Shown here in pieces: positions 10,698 through 20,364 of a DNA stretch of 64,000 nt (its first letter is position 1; the number at the start of each line of letters is the position of its first letter). Origin of the DNA: Pyrenula massariospora (lineage: Eukaryota > Ascomycota > Eurotiomycetes > Pyrenulales > Pyrenulaceae); assembly GCA_021030905.1 (NCBI GenBank), contig JAGFMI010000010.1:372001-436000 (forward strand). Reading direction: 5' to 3'. The translations under genes were made by a program, and so were the position numbers. The notes beneath the pieces were generated by a model. The model searched no databases and was not told the DNA's origin. It saw nothing but the letters and a program-made list of their open reading frames with translations.

Positions 10698-12599
10698 TTA
10701 ACCTTCAACACCTTCAGGTTGAACTGTCAATGCAGCTACCTCATTCTCCAACAGAGCCATTCGCTCTTTCAACTCGGCCAACCTCTCCTGCTTCTCAATT
10801 AACTTATTCGACTGTGCTTCTCCAACAGCTGCGGCCGCATCACCAGTCGCGTCTTCTCCCTTCCCGCTGCGCCTGCCACCTTGCGAGGAACCCCCGTCCC
10901 TCATCATCGGGTACGCCAACACCTCCTTAATCGACGTCCGATCACTCAAAAACATCAAGATCCGATCCAGCCCCAACCCACACCCCGCCGTCGGCGGCAG
11001 CCCGTACTCGAGCGCGCGACAGAACTCCTCATCGATGAGCTGCGCCTCGTCGTCGCCCTGGCACTTCTGCCGCGCCTGCTCGCGGAACCGCTCGCGCTGC
11101 TCGAAGGGGTCGTTCAGCTCGGTGAAGAGGTTGCAGATCTCGCGGCGGCAGACGAAAGCTTCGGCGCGCTCGGTGAGGCCCGGGTGGCGGCGGTGTTGGC
11201 GGGCGAGCGGGGACATGATCTTAGGGTGGTGGGTGATGAAGGTCGGGTTGATGCAGGTCGATTCGATGTATTCGCCGACCAGCTTGTCGAGCATGCGAGC
11301 GGTGGTTTGGGGTGGGGCGCAGGTCACCTTGTGCTTCTCTAGGAGTTGGAGAAGGAATTGTCTGCTGCCTTCTGTGTGGAGTTCGTCGGGGGAGGGGAAT
11401 CTCACTTGACAGGCTTCTTCGAGGGCGGGTACCATTTCGATGCGCTTCCAGGGCGCTTCCCAATTGATCTGGCATTTCTCTCCCGCTTGGGTAGTGTAGG
11501 CTGTAATGTAGGAACCTGTGACGGACTTGACCAAGCTGGATATCATGTTTTCTGTGAAGGCCATCATAGTTTCGTAATCTGCGTCCGCCTGATAGAATTC
11601 GCAGCTCGAAAATTCGGGGTTGTGAGTTAGATCAATGTTTTCATTCCTAAAGACTCGTCCAAGCTCATACACACGTTCAATGCCTCCCACGACTAGTGGC
11701 TTCAAATGCAACTCGGTCGCAATGCGTAAGAATAAGTCTCTCTTGAGGTCATTATGGTACGTGATGAATGGCTTGGCCGAAGCACCTCCAGCCCGCTGAC
11801 CAAGGATTGGCGTCTCAACTTCAACGTAGCCACGGCTATCTAGGTGATTTCGAATAAAAGAATTCATCTGATGGCGCATGCGGAGCATGTCGCGGGATGT
11901 CCGGTTTATGATGAGATCCAAGGCACGATTGCGATATCTCTGCTCCGGATCTGTGAAACCGGTATCTTTTGGGATCGTTCGTAAGCATGGCGCGAGGAGA
12001 ATGATTTCGCGTGCAAAAATGGAAAGCTCTCCAACCGGACGGCCACGAGGTGCCGTTCGCCCTGGATATCCTCTTACGCCGATTATATCTCCTCTTGTTA
12101 GGTGCTCGTGCTGTCGCTTGTATTCTTCAGTATCATCAAATTCGTTAACTCGACACACCACCTGTATCTTTTCTTCCCCAATCTGGACGACATAAAACCG
12201 TAGGCGCCCTCCGGCGGCACGAATGAAAACGATGCGCCCCCGAATGGAGTACTCAACAGATGTTTCCGTTTCTCCTGTCGTAAGGAAATTCCACTTTCCG
12301 TTGAAAGCAGCCACATCAGTCAAATTTGGTGAGAAAGCTTGCGAGTAAAGCTTGTGCTCGCCCGAGAGAAGGCCTTGCATAAGCCTAACTCGATTCTCAT
12401 AGTGCATATGCGATGGGAGACTCTGTGCATTAGCGCTACCGCCAGAGATATTAATCCTTGGAAGACCTGATCCTTGGTGGCGTGTCTGGTTTAGGTTTCC
12501 ACGCTGTACATGATCGTTGGTACTCATGCTGCTGTCGGGATGTTGAGCTGCAGTCGGATTTTCCAAGATACTTGTGGTCTTTTCGTCGATTGAATCCAT
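10698..12599 (-). CDS. Class II lysyl-tRNA synthetase (divergent copy), 633 aa
   Basis: Charges tRNA-Lys with lysine. Intronless. The anticodon-binding OB fold covers about 118-205. Class II motif 1 is near 235-266. Motif 2 is near 290-340 (ATELHLKPLVVGG, FRNENIDLTHNPEF), and motif 3 is GCGLGLDRILMF at 540-550. The N-terminus is acidic/polar, not mitochondrial-like, so the cytosol is likely. Differences from typical cytosolic fungal LysRS are FRNEN in place of FRNEG, V316 and S332 where yeast and human enzymes have Gln and Thr, and a long Glu/Lys coiled tail (about 600-633) beyond the usual end. This suggests a diverged paralogue; whether another copy exists in the genome cannot be seen here. 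Two TGACTCA boxes upstream suggest amino-acid starvation control. Confidence 0.9.
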   Translation of the reverse strand: MDSIDEKTTSILENPTAAQHPDSSMSTNDHVQRGNLNQTRHQGSGLPRINISGGSANAQSLPSHMHYENRVRLMQGLLSGEHKLYSQAFSPNLTDVAAFNGKWNFLTTGETETSVEYSIRGRIVFIRAAGGRLRFYVVQIGEEKIQVVCRVNEFDDTEEYKRQHEHLTRGDIIGVRGYPGRTAPRGRPVGELSIFAREIILLAPCLRTIPKDTGFTDPEQRYRNRALDLIINRTSRDMLRMRHQMNSFIRNHLDSRGYVEVETPILGQRAGGASAKPFITYHNDLKRDLFLRIATELHLKPLVVGGIERVYELGRVFRNENIDLTHNPEFSSCEFYQADADYETMMAFTENMISSLVKSVTGSYITAYTTQAGEKCQINWEAPWKRIEMVPALEEACQVRFPSPDELHTEGSRQFLLQLLEKHKVTCAPPQTTARMLDKLVGEYIESTCINPTFITHHPKIMSPLARQHRRHPGLTERAEAFVCRREICNLFTELNDPFEQRERFREQARQKCQGDDEAQLIDEEFCRALEYGLPPTAGCGLGLDRILMFLSDRTSIKEVLAYPMMRDGGSSQGGRRSGKGEDATGDAAAAVGEAQSNKLIEKQERLAELKERMALLENEVAALTVQPEGVEG

Positions 12600-12693
12600 T
12601 TAGCGAGCAACAAATGCGTTGCGAGTCTCACAGGTAGGTTTCTTTCGTTGAGTGTAAAGTTGAATGGGATGCAAAATGCTAGACTTGAGTTGG

Positions 12694-12727
12694 TGACTCA
12701 GAGTGCTGGAATCGAGTAGATGACTCA
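12694..12727 (-). promoter_or_regulatory. Two TGACTCA (GCN4/CPC1-type) boxes upstream of LysRS
   Basis: TGACTCA occurs at 12694-12700 and again at 12721-12727, about 95 and 122 bp upstream of the LysRS start codon at 12599. The pair lies in a short imperfect direct repeat (TGACTCAGAgTGCT / TGACTCAGAaTGCT) with 27 bp spacing. TGACTCA is the known binding site of the Gcn4/CPC1/CpcA bZIP activator of amino-acid and tRNA-synthetase genes. Confidence 0.65.
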
Positions 12728-13273
12728 GAATGCTAAAGTTAATTGGGTAAAACTGAATTCCAGAATGAAATTGGAAGAGCGGTATCACAAATCCAATTAT
12801 AATTATGAGACTTATACCAACGAAACGATTGCCATAGCAATCATTTCGGGGAAGGTAAAGAACCATTGATGAGGGTCGGAGGCTCTCTTCGTTTACTAAC
12901 AAACCTTAAGTATGGGAACAAAGAAACTTCATACATCTTCACAAAAAAGATGGGTTACCTGCATCTAACATAACTTTGTCATTGTTCTTTACAATTCTTT
13001 TTCAATCGTTAGCAAAACTTACGCATGGGTCCTTTTCCATGACAGAGCCTTTGTCGATCCCCGCGTTCGTATTTACATTTATTGTAAAAGCCAGCGCCCC
13101 GTTAGGACCGAGGTACACTACAGCTACCTCGAAAGGAAGCAGGGACTTTAGTGGATGCTTCTTCCGACATGGGGAAATTCTCGAGTAGAATGAAATTATT
13201 TTATGAGTATCAAACTCAATCGAAGTTGTTTATTTTTGCATAAATTTCCAATGAGACGAAGCGCTTGGCTCCA

Positions 13274-13281
13274 TGACGTCA
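13274..13281. promoter_or_regulatory. CRE-type palindrome TGACGTCA
   Basis: A perfect 8-bp ATF/CREB palindrome 675 bp upstream of the LysRS start. One match of this length is expected by chance every 65 kb or so, so functional use is unproven. Confidence 0.25.
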
Positions 13282-14578
13282 TCAAACTTCCTACAGACGC
13301 AGTCACACCCCAACCAAAACACTACTTAATACCCCCAGAAATGACTTTGACCTTCGAAACAGTGCCGTAGCTATACTACCAATTTACTATATATCCCACT
13401 GGTATCCGGCAACAGATCTGTCTGTCAGACCTCACGCAGACTCCGCTCTTCTTCAAAGCTGGTTTATTGTGTAAAGACGAGCTACCTTGCCTAGATCCGG
13501 GGACACGTTATCGAGAGGCGCCGGTGAGGACGATGGCGTTGCAGTGTTTAATAGGGAGGATTTGTGTACTATGATTGCTTTGTAATATTGATGCGAGGTT
13601 GGGGAGAGTTTCGGCCCAAATTTCCGGGGTACTGGGATGGTCTCATGGTGCGTAGGAACTGACTGGAGAGTCTTGGAGTGTTGATACTATAAGGCCCAGA
13701 GTATCATGCGGCGTTTTGTCGAGGTTCCGTGGAAAATTTCTTGTGCTGTACTTGCTTATGTGGAAAAAGTCTGTTATGCCTGGAAGAGGTATAAAGTGAA
13801 TCTATCTCCAGGTGTAGAGGCTCTCATAAGAGAGGTGGTCTAGCACTACTTTTGAAGATGTCTGTACTGTTTTATGGTCCCCCTCATACTAAGTCTGCGG
13901 CCGGAAGGATCTGACGGGATGCTCGAGGCTCTGAGAGCTAGACTTGGAAACAGGGCCACATTCGTGGATGGTATATCCGATGCCATACTACCATTCGATT
14001 TCTTACTTCTTAAGGATCGCACTTCATTAAATTCCAGTACCATCTTCAGCGATCGACCAATATCTGCGGTCTCGATATTGGTGAAGACATTTTTCTTGGG
14101 TCGATAGGAGACAAACGATCCACCAGAATGGCGAGGTACGAAAACACTACGAAAGTAAATTGAGATCGGGCATGGTCCTCACGCATTCCGAGCCAGGGAT
14201 TTTCCATTTACTCGGACGCAGATTTAGGGACAACCTTCGTATGCTGTTCAGCTGCACCCTGTCCTAGAACATCCTATCGACAGAGGGGTGGACATTGTCG
14301 GTGGATCCTTCAACTGAACTAACACCGTCCAGTATCTCAAGCAGAAATTATATCCACATAAGTGACAAAAGTGTAAAAGAAGCTCCACTAGGGTAAATTC
14401 TGTGCCCCTAGACTTTATTCTTGTTGCATGCCCTCAAACCTCGCTTCATCGCTCAGTCAAGGTGAGTTAGGCAACCTTCTCTCAGGGCTCAACGTGAAAG
14501 AGATCCTTTTATGATGCTGTATTGTTTTGTAGACTCTCTCTCATGATAGGCCGAATCTTGAAGGGCTACTTTTCAATC

Positions 14579-16591
14579 CTACACGAGGCAGATTGTGTAC
14601 TTGTGGATGCCGTCAGATTCTTCAACATCTTCAAAGTCCTCTTCGTCAAGTTTCTGCTGTTTGGCTGCGTTGAAGTATTCCTGCAAGTTCTCGTGCTCAT
14701 ACACATCGAATACGCCGACTCTTCGATACTCGCCTCTCTTTTGAGTCCGTTTGATGATTAATCCTTTCACAATTCGTCCTCTCTGTGGAGTTTCCACAAC
14801 CGGCAGGCTGTAAATGGGACTTTCTAGCAATTCTAGAGGAGTTCGACTGTCGTACATTATTCTCGCCAAAATTGTGGGCCCAATGTCTGAGTTAATAGCG
14901 TAAAAAGGAAGTTTTCGCCAACGAGTATCGCCCACGCTAAATTCAACGTGAAGTAATTTGACGATTATGCCGCGTGCTCTGATATATCCGCTAATAACCT
15001 TTCCAAAGGGGTCCGACAGAGGCACACTATTAGTCTCGACTACATCAAGAAGCGGATCAGAATCAGGAATACCTGACTCTATCTCCACGGCTGTTGATGC
15101 CCAAGACCAGCTGGGGGCATCCGTGTCAAAGACATGACCCGGTCGTTCCCGCAAATATCCATTCCATAGTAGATTTGTGGGAAGATCATGGACCCATAAG
15201 CCTGCCAAGTAATCCTTTGACGTGAGGCCTCGATGATTGGCATAGCTTCTTGCCACTCCAGAAAGCGCTATGAGTTTATCTTCAGCTTTGGATAATTGAC
15301 AAGAACTATAAGAGGTTATCAGATTGTTCCACCCTCTGTTGTGTCTCAAAATTCGGCGGACAGAAACGGCGTACGTAAGCATGGGAAGCGGAATCGTCAA
15401 TGAATAGGCTTCGGATGCTATTTTGTCATTGCACTCCCACCACAGTTGACCACGCGTGAAATGCAACACACGTTTCGACAGAGCCCTTTCCTGAAATACC
15501 CATGCCCTTTGGTTTAGGATTCCGAGCTCAATTTCGTCCAAAGCGCCAAAATTGTAACAACATATATACTGATAACGGTTCTGACTATTAGTGTCGACTA
15601 GACATGCGCGGCCTGACCTAGGATCATGTTTATAGTAGAGTCCGCCATACGCATTTTCAGAGCTACTCGCTGCGAGGTTAAGGACTGCATCTGAGTAAAT
15701 ACGACACATTTGAGCAGACTGCTCAAGCCAATCCTGTCGAGAGTCCTGGAAAATGCACAACGAGTCAATCCACAAATACTCAAAACCCAGTCTCAGGGTG
15801 GCATCAACAGCATCTTGGTAAGTCTGAGGTAGAGAGAGCGCAGGGAAACCTCTCTTCAGAGCAGATTCAGTGCCGCTAGTCAAACAGATATGCTTAGCAT
15901 CTCCCCAGCAGTGGCTCAATGTCAAATAAGCAGGACGATAGCCGCTCGCTGCGGTCTCTTGAAGGAATATCGTGTCGGAAGGTTGGTGGGCATCCCTCCG
16001 AAGTCTCAGTAGACGGGATGGGACCCATGGTGATCCGTTAAGTTGCTCAACGCATTCTGAATGAGATTCGAGGCAGTTTTTCAGCCACTGCGATGCTATG
16101 TGGATCGTATCCCTAGTTGAGTCTAGGGAGCTCAAAGTCTCGGACCTTGAGGCCAAGACTTCTCCTGCTAGATCTGATCGCGGGAGAGGTAAACATTTGA
16201 GGGATATTCTTCAACCTTTTGAGATTTCTGGCTTACCATCGTTTATATCTATCACTATCTCGCAGAGATAAATCGCGGTGTTCTCAATCCTATACTCACC
16301 AGATCCAATAACCAGGAACCAGTCGCCTTCGAGATTCGTAATTTGCCTACTTACACGGTAGTACATTGTCTCAGAATCAATTTCTTCGCACCTCAACGCT
16401 GAACACACCACAAAGCATAAATGACAGCCCTCATTGGCAAGACGTTTCACATCCTCCACGCCGTGAAATTCACCACCCAGTTCTTCATCAGACGACTGTT
16501 CATTGCAAAAGAAATCATCATCCGCATTCGCAACATGTAACACAATGCGACGGCAAAAATCGCAAAGTTCGTCAACAGAAACCGTAGCCAT
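14579..16591 (-). CDS. HET-domain protein 2, about 645 aa
   Basis: Two exons: 16591-16237, then from about 16173 (several in-frame AG acceptors between 16161 and 16173) to 14579. The donor is GTAAGC at 16236. The first exon has two CxxC pairs (LCDFC and CHLC), a likely zinc-binding leader common in fungal HET proteins. The HET domain follows with YLTLSHCWGD, a LGFEYLWIDSLCIFQDS block, LNLAASSSEN and RAWVFQERALSKRVLHF. The C-terminal half is variable. Layout and motifs match HET protein 3 downstream on the same strand, so the two are likely paralogues. Predicted role: non-self recognition or regulated cell death. No frame break seen. Confidence 0.87.
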
Positions 16592-17429
16592 AACGCGTCA
16601 TCGGCCTCGAAAGGCTCGCAGTTGAATTTCAATACATCCTCGACCTTTATCGACTGGTCGCGACTGATTCGAGTAAAAAGGATCATTCAAAGGTCTTTTG
16701 ATCACCGTGAATGGGGGTATCCACATCAGAATAAACGACGAGGGCGAAGGGCGAAGCTGAAAGACCTCTCCGCGCCACACCCGTTGAGGCGTTGAGCTAA
16801 ACCAAATACGATAGCTTTAAAATAATCCCCCCTCCCGTACACGGTGCCAGTATTCTGAATATAATTTAACGTTACTACTCGTACAGCAAATCATAACGCG
16901 GCATTATTTAGCAAAAACCACAGTATCATCTGGGCGCCAGCTTGTAAAGACACCAATTCGATTAACCTTTCTATGATCAGTTCGCCTCCAGGTCGAAGTA
17001 CCATATTCGTAATTCAAAAGCGGCAACATGCTAACGAAACTTACACTCGTATTCCAGGCATCTTGAGCCTCCAAGGCAAGAGTACCTTCCATAGGTCCGT
17101 CAATACTCCAAAGCACCATTCAGGCTCCGCTTGGGGAGTCTAGTAAGCGATACCATCGCAACTTATTCAAAGATGTCTTCAGCATTCTCATACTGTACTG
17201 TATGGATGGTCTGATGGTGATGCAGTCAACTCAACGCCTTGCCACCCGGGTGGGCGAACGATAATGTCTCGACGTTCCTAGCTCATTACGGATATAGAGT
17301 GGCTATTAGACTATAGCTTAACCCTATTAGACGAATCGGCTTCTAGGACCGCAGCGAAATGAGGTTACGGCAAGGGTGTAGTGTATGCTGGAGCTACTAT
17401 AGTTGATCCCGAGTACCTGATCCGACCCT
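16592..17429. other. Intergenic region
   Basis: No supportable gene. A 71-codon minus-strand frame at 16904-17119 reads like protein but I do not recognise it and no partner exon is evident. Confidence 0.4.
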
Positions 17430-18584
17430 TTACATCACCATGCGAAACTTAAGCGCGTCTTTTTCAACAATCTCCTTCTCCCTCGCCATCAGTTCAGGCA
17501 TATCCCAGCACACGGCGATGAACCGACCGGCAAGCCAATCTCTCTTCTTGCTGCCCAAGAACGCAAAGGTATCGCCAACCAATCCGGGTGTATCCTTGAG
17601 AAGATCTGTGGAACCACGCATCAGCCCGAGCCACAAGTCTTGGGGGTCTATGCTCGACTCACGGTGCATGTTCGGAGGTATATTCTTGGCGAGCTCGGTG
17701 AGCATCGACGCGGGATGCATCGAGTAGGCTAGTAGCCCCTAAAAAAAATAAGTTAACGTCTCCGGTTTCCCCGTTACGATGTCTCATTCTGCCTCCCTTC
17801 TCCCCTAGCAAGATATGCCACCGACACACGCAGAAGCAAGCACACTCACCTGGTCACCGTAGTCCTGCATCAGGAACTCGGCGAAGCGGACGACGGCAAA
17901 CTTGGTCGTCTGATACGAACTAGCACCGGGAGTGAGGATGTGGGCGCCCAGGCTGCTGATAGCGACGAAAGTCTTATCACCACCGCAGCGCAGCAGCAGA
18001 GGCAAGAAGGCCTTGGCCACCCAGTAAGTACCACGAATATTAATCTCCCAGGCCTGCCAATACTCCTCCTCGTCGCCCTCCAGCAGCGGCACAAACGGCG
18101 GCAGGAAACCCGCGTTGCTGATCAGAATATCGAGCCTCCCCCACTCCCGCTCGAGCCGCTCCGCCGCCGCCGCCACGCTCGCCCGCTCCTCCAGGTCGAT
18201 CCGCAGCACCGTCACCGTCGGCTCCCGCTGGTGCCCCCCCTGCGCCGCTGCCGCCTTGACCGCGCCGACCAGGTCGCTGACGACGTCGCGGTCGCGCCGC
18301 ACGCCCAGCCCGATGTGCGACGCCCCCGCGCGCGCGTACGCCTGCACCACGGCCCGTCCCACGCCGCCGTTGGCGCCCGTGATGAGCATCGCCTTGCCCT
18401 TGCAGTCCCAGCCGGGCGAACCCCGGGTGTCGATCGCCGGGTATGTGTCGTAGTGTCTCGTCTGGGTGAAATTTTGTACTTATCATGTTCCCGTTAGTGA
18501 GGGCGAGAGCGAGAGCGAGAGCGAGAGCGAGAGCAAGGTGGGAGGCGGAATATGTTCGAGAGGGACTTTACCGGCTTGGGACAT
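17430..18584 (-). CDS. Short-chain dehydrogenase/reductase (classical SDR), 316 aa
   Basis: NAD(P)-dependent oxidoreductase. Three exons close exactly: 18584-18572 (13-nt micro-exon, MSQA plus one base), 18478-17850 and 17738-17430, giving 317 codons. The cofactor motif TGANGGVG is at 38-45, NAG at 126-128, catalytic Ser at 179/180, and YxxxK at Tyr193 and Lys197. Without the micro-exon the frame would start at an internal Met just before the cofactor strand and lose the HYDTYPAID leader common in fungal SDRs of this group. The second exon is markedly GC-rich (70% or so) compared with the flanks. Intron 1 contains a hexamer repeat. Substrate unknown. Confidence 0.88.
18502..18536. repeat. (GCGAGA)n microsatellite in SDR intron 1
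   Basis: About five tandem copies of a 6-bp GCGAGA unit. It lies wholly inside the predicted 93-bp first intron of the SDR gene and makes a pyrimidine-rich tract on the transcribed strand. Confidence 0.85.
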
Positions 18585-19074
18585 TTTGTAGGCTGGTGAG
18601 AGCGAGAAATCTTTTCCGGCTTGAGCCATTTTTTGTCCGCTTCAGGGGCTTGTGTCTTTCAGGAAGAAGGACGAGGCTCGTGGATATAGCGAATTAGTTG
18701 TTGACTATCGGCAGTTTAGTCTTCACTGTCTTCCGTTGCATAGATTTTTGGGGCTGCTTCCATTTATAACCCATTTTCTAGACATGTTGTGATGCCGTGT
18801 CTCTTTTAACGGAGATAAACTATTCTCTTCTGTAACTCCTGAGGAGTTACTCTGGCAGGTCCGCTTTCACAGATAACCTGTACTCAAGTCCACTATCACG
18901 AATCGCGCTTTCAGCCACTTAGCGCTGCAACAAAACCCTTGTCTCGGAGTTAAGAAGCTTCTATCTAAGTAAATGCAGCTAACTCCGTGCATGTCTTCCA
19001 GCAACCGTGAACGGCACGCCCTTGCCGAACCGGCTAGCTCTATTGACATATTCTGTTCTCTGCCTCGTCATCAG
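18585..19074. other. Spacer between SDR promoter and NLR relic
   Basis: The 5' flank of the SDR gene. No gene, repeat or RNA recognised. Confidence 0.4.
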
Positions 19075-19667
19075 TCAATGCTTCCGTTGCTGCTGCGTTG
19101 CGAGGTTTTGCGTCAGGGTGGATTTAGTGCTGCCGTGGATCCAAAAGACCCATCGGTATGATTTCCGGGCCTGTTGACAGTACTCACGGGCGATCTGGCT
19201 CTTTCCCTGCCTGCCCAGTGCATGAAGCACCAAGATCTGAGGTCGCTCCATTTCATCTTCGAAGTAGGACGTGAACTGCTCAAGCCGTTCTTTGCGGGTG
19301 AAGAAGTTCTTCACCCGTAGTCTTGGATACGACTTCAGTTTCACCGACTTGGGTGCTAGAAGTCCTTGTAAGTATCTCCCTATGTTGACAAGGTGAAACA
19401 ATTTAGTTGGGGAATAGGTGTGATACATTGTAGAGCGTAGAAGCATTTGAGAAGGGTCCTTCACAAAGCCAACCTACCAGGAACCAGGTCCATGTAGGTG
19501 AGAAGCTCCTTCGCGCAAGCCGCTCCTGTGACTGCCGCATAAGGATGCCACACATCATTTTTATAAGAATCAGCATCGTCACAAATACTGTAGAGCACTT
19601 TTATTGTCACCGAAACACCTCTGCAAGGTTGTTGGTGTCTGGTCTGGTTGCACAAGCCAGACAACAA
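19075..19667 (-). pseudogene. PNP-NB-ARC NLR-like relic (truncated)
   Basis: Two frames fit one split gene. The upstream one (19667-about 19485) gives ICDDADSYKND and WHPYAAVTGAACAKELL, the C-terminal signature of the nucleoside-phosphorylase-like (PNP_UDP) domain that begins many fungal NLRs. After a likely intron (donor GTAGGT, acceptor near 19434) the second gives FTRKERLEQF, a P-loop region ILVLHALGRQGKSQIA and YRWVFWIHGSTKSTL, matching the start of an NB-ARC domain. The Walker A first Gly is Ala (ALGRQGKS). The frame stops about 30 residues past the P-loop, so most of the NB-ARC and all C-terminal repeats are missing, and upstream PNP sequence is broken. Inferred to be an NLR remnant next to HET genes. 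Confidence 0.72.
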
Positions 19668-20364
19668 CCTCGCCTCGCTGTTATGCTCTTTTCCTAGGCT
19701 CGGAAGTAGTTGTGGTCACCACTAAACAGGAGGATCAAAGTCCTTGGATCGCACAGAGTTGACATATTTATTGGGGGGAGGGTTCGCAGCCGTAAATGCA
19801 TGAATATTCTGACGTATCCCCTATCCTATTAATAATATTGAGGATTTTTTGATTGATCTGTTTTAGTCCGTGCCAACTTAATTTTTATCTATATTAAGTT
19901 TAAATTGGAATGGTACGGACCGAGGCAGACCAATTAAAAAATCCTCAACATTTATGACAGGATAAGGGATATGTATATATATATAGACAGCTAAAAAGAG
20001 TGTAGCCTAGCGGGTAGCTATAGTAGAGCAGGCAGAAGTAGGAAACAGTAGGCCGAGAGCAAGGGATACCCAAATCTAGCGACAGATCACCCTACGAACA
20101 CCTTCGTACTACTTAGAAAATCTGGGAGAGTGCTATGAGCATCGTACAGGGCCTAAGGAGGTGGATATTTCTCTTGGATGCTTTACGGCTTTTGGTCCAC
20201 AACTAGGATGCCTGGACTTAGGTGAAAAGTTGGGGGTTGTCCCGCCATGAAAGCATTTGTGGTTTTGACAAGAAGACATTGCCGTAATTAACGTTATCTA
20301 TATTACTATCATGTGCTGAGATTGAAGAAACCATGAGATAAATAAAAAGGTACATAGTTCGATA
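19668..20364. other. AT-rich spacer holding an inverted-repeat element
   Basis: AT-rich stretch without genes. It contains the inverted repeat listed at 19813-19973 and a short TA run beside it. Confidence 0.5.
19813..19973. mobile_element. MITE-like inverted repeat with 63-bp arms
   Basis: The left arm 19813-19875 and the reverse complement of the right arm 19911-19973 align without gaps over 63 bp. Both share TTGAGGATTTTTT and GTCCGT cores. By eye the differences are about a dozen C/T or G/A transitions against two transversions. The 35-bp centre contains a smaller ACTTAAT/ATTAAGT palindrome. No clear target-site duplication was found; the right flank is a TA run. A relic of a non-autonomous element, possibly hit by RIP-like mutation, is the best reading. 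Confidence 0.65.

Larger units (their letters stand above)
12600..14578. other. Long 5' region of LysRS gene / 3' flank of HET gene 2
   Basis: About 2 kb with no convincing gene. It holds the two TGACTCA boxes close to the LysRS start and a TGACGTCA palindrome further out. The small frames here (at most 100 codons) are without domains. Confidence 0.5.

Noticed and set aside
11878-12195. Plus-strand frames opposite the LysRS gene
   Set aside because: Antisense shadows of a clearly coding, motif-rich gene.
16904-17119. 71-codon minus-strand frame that reads like protein
   Set aside because: No start context, partner exon or family could be found.
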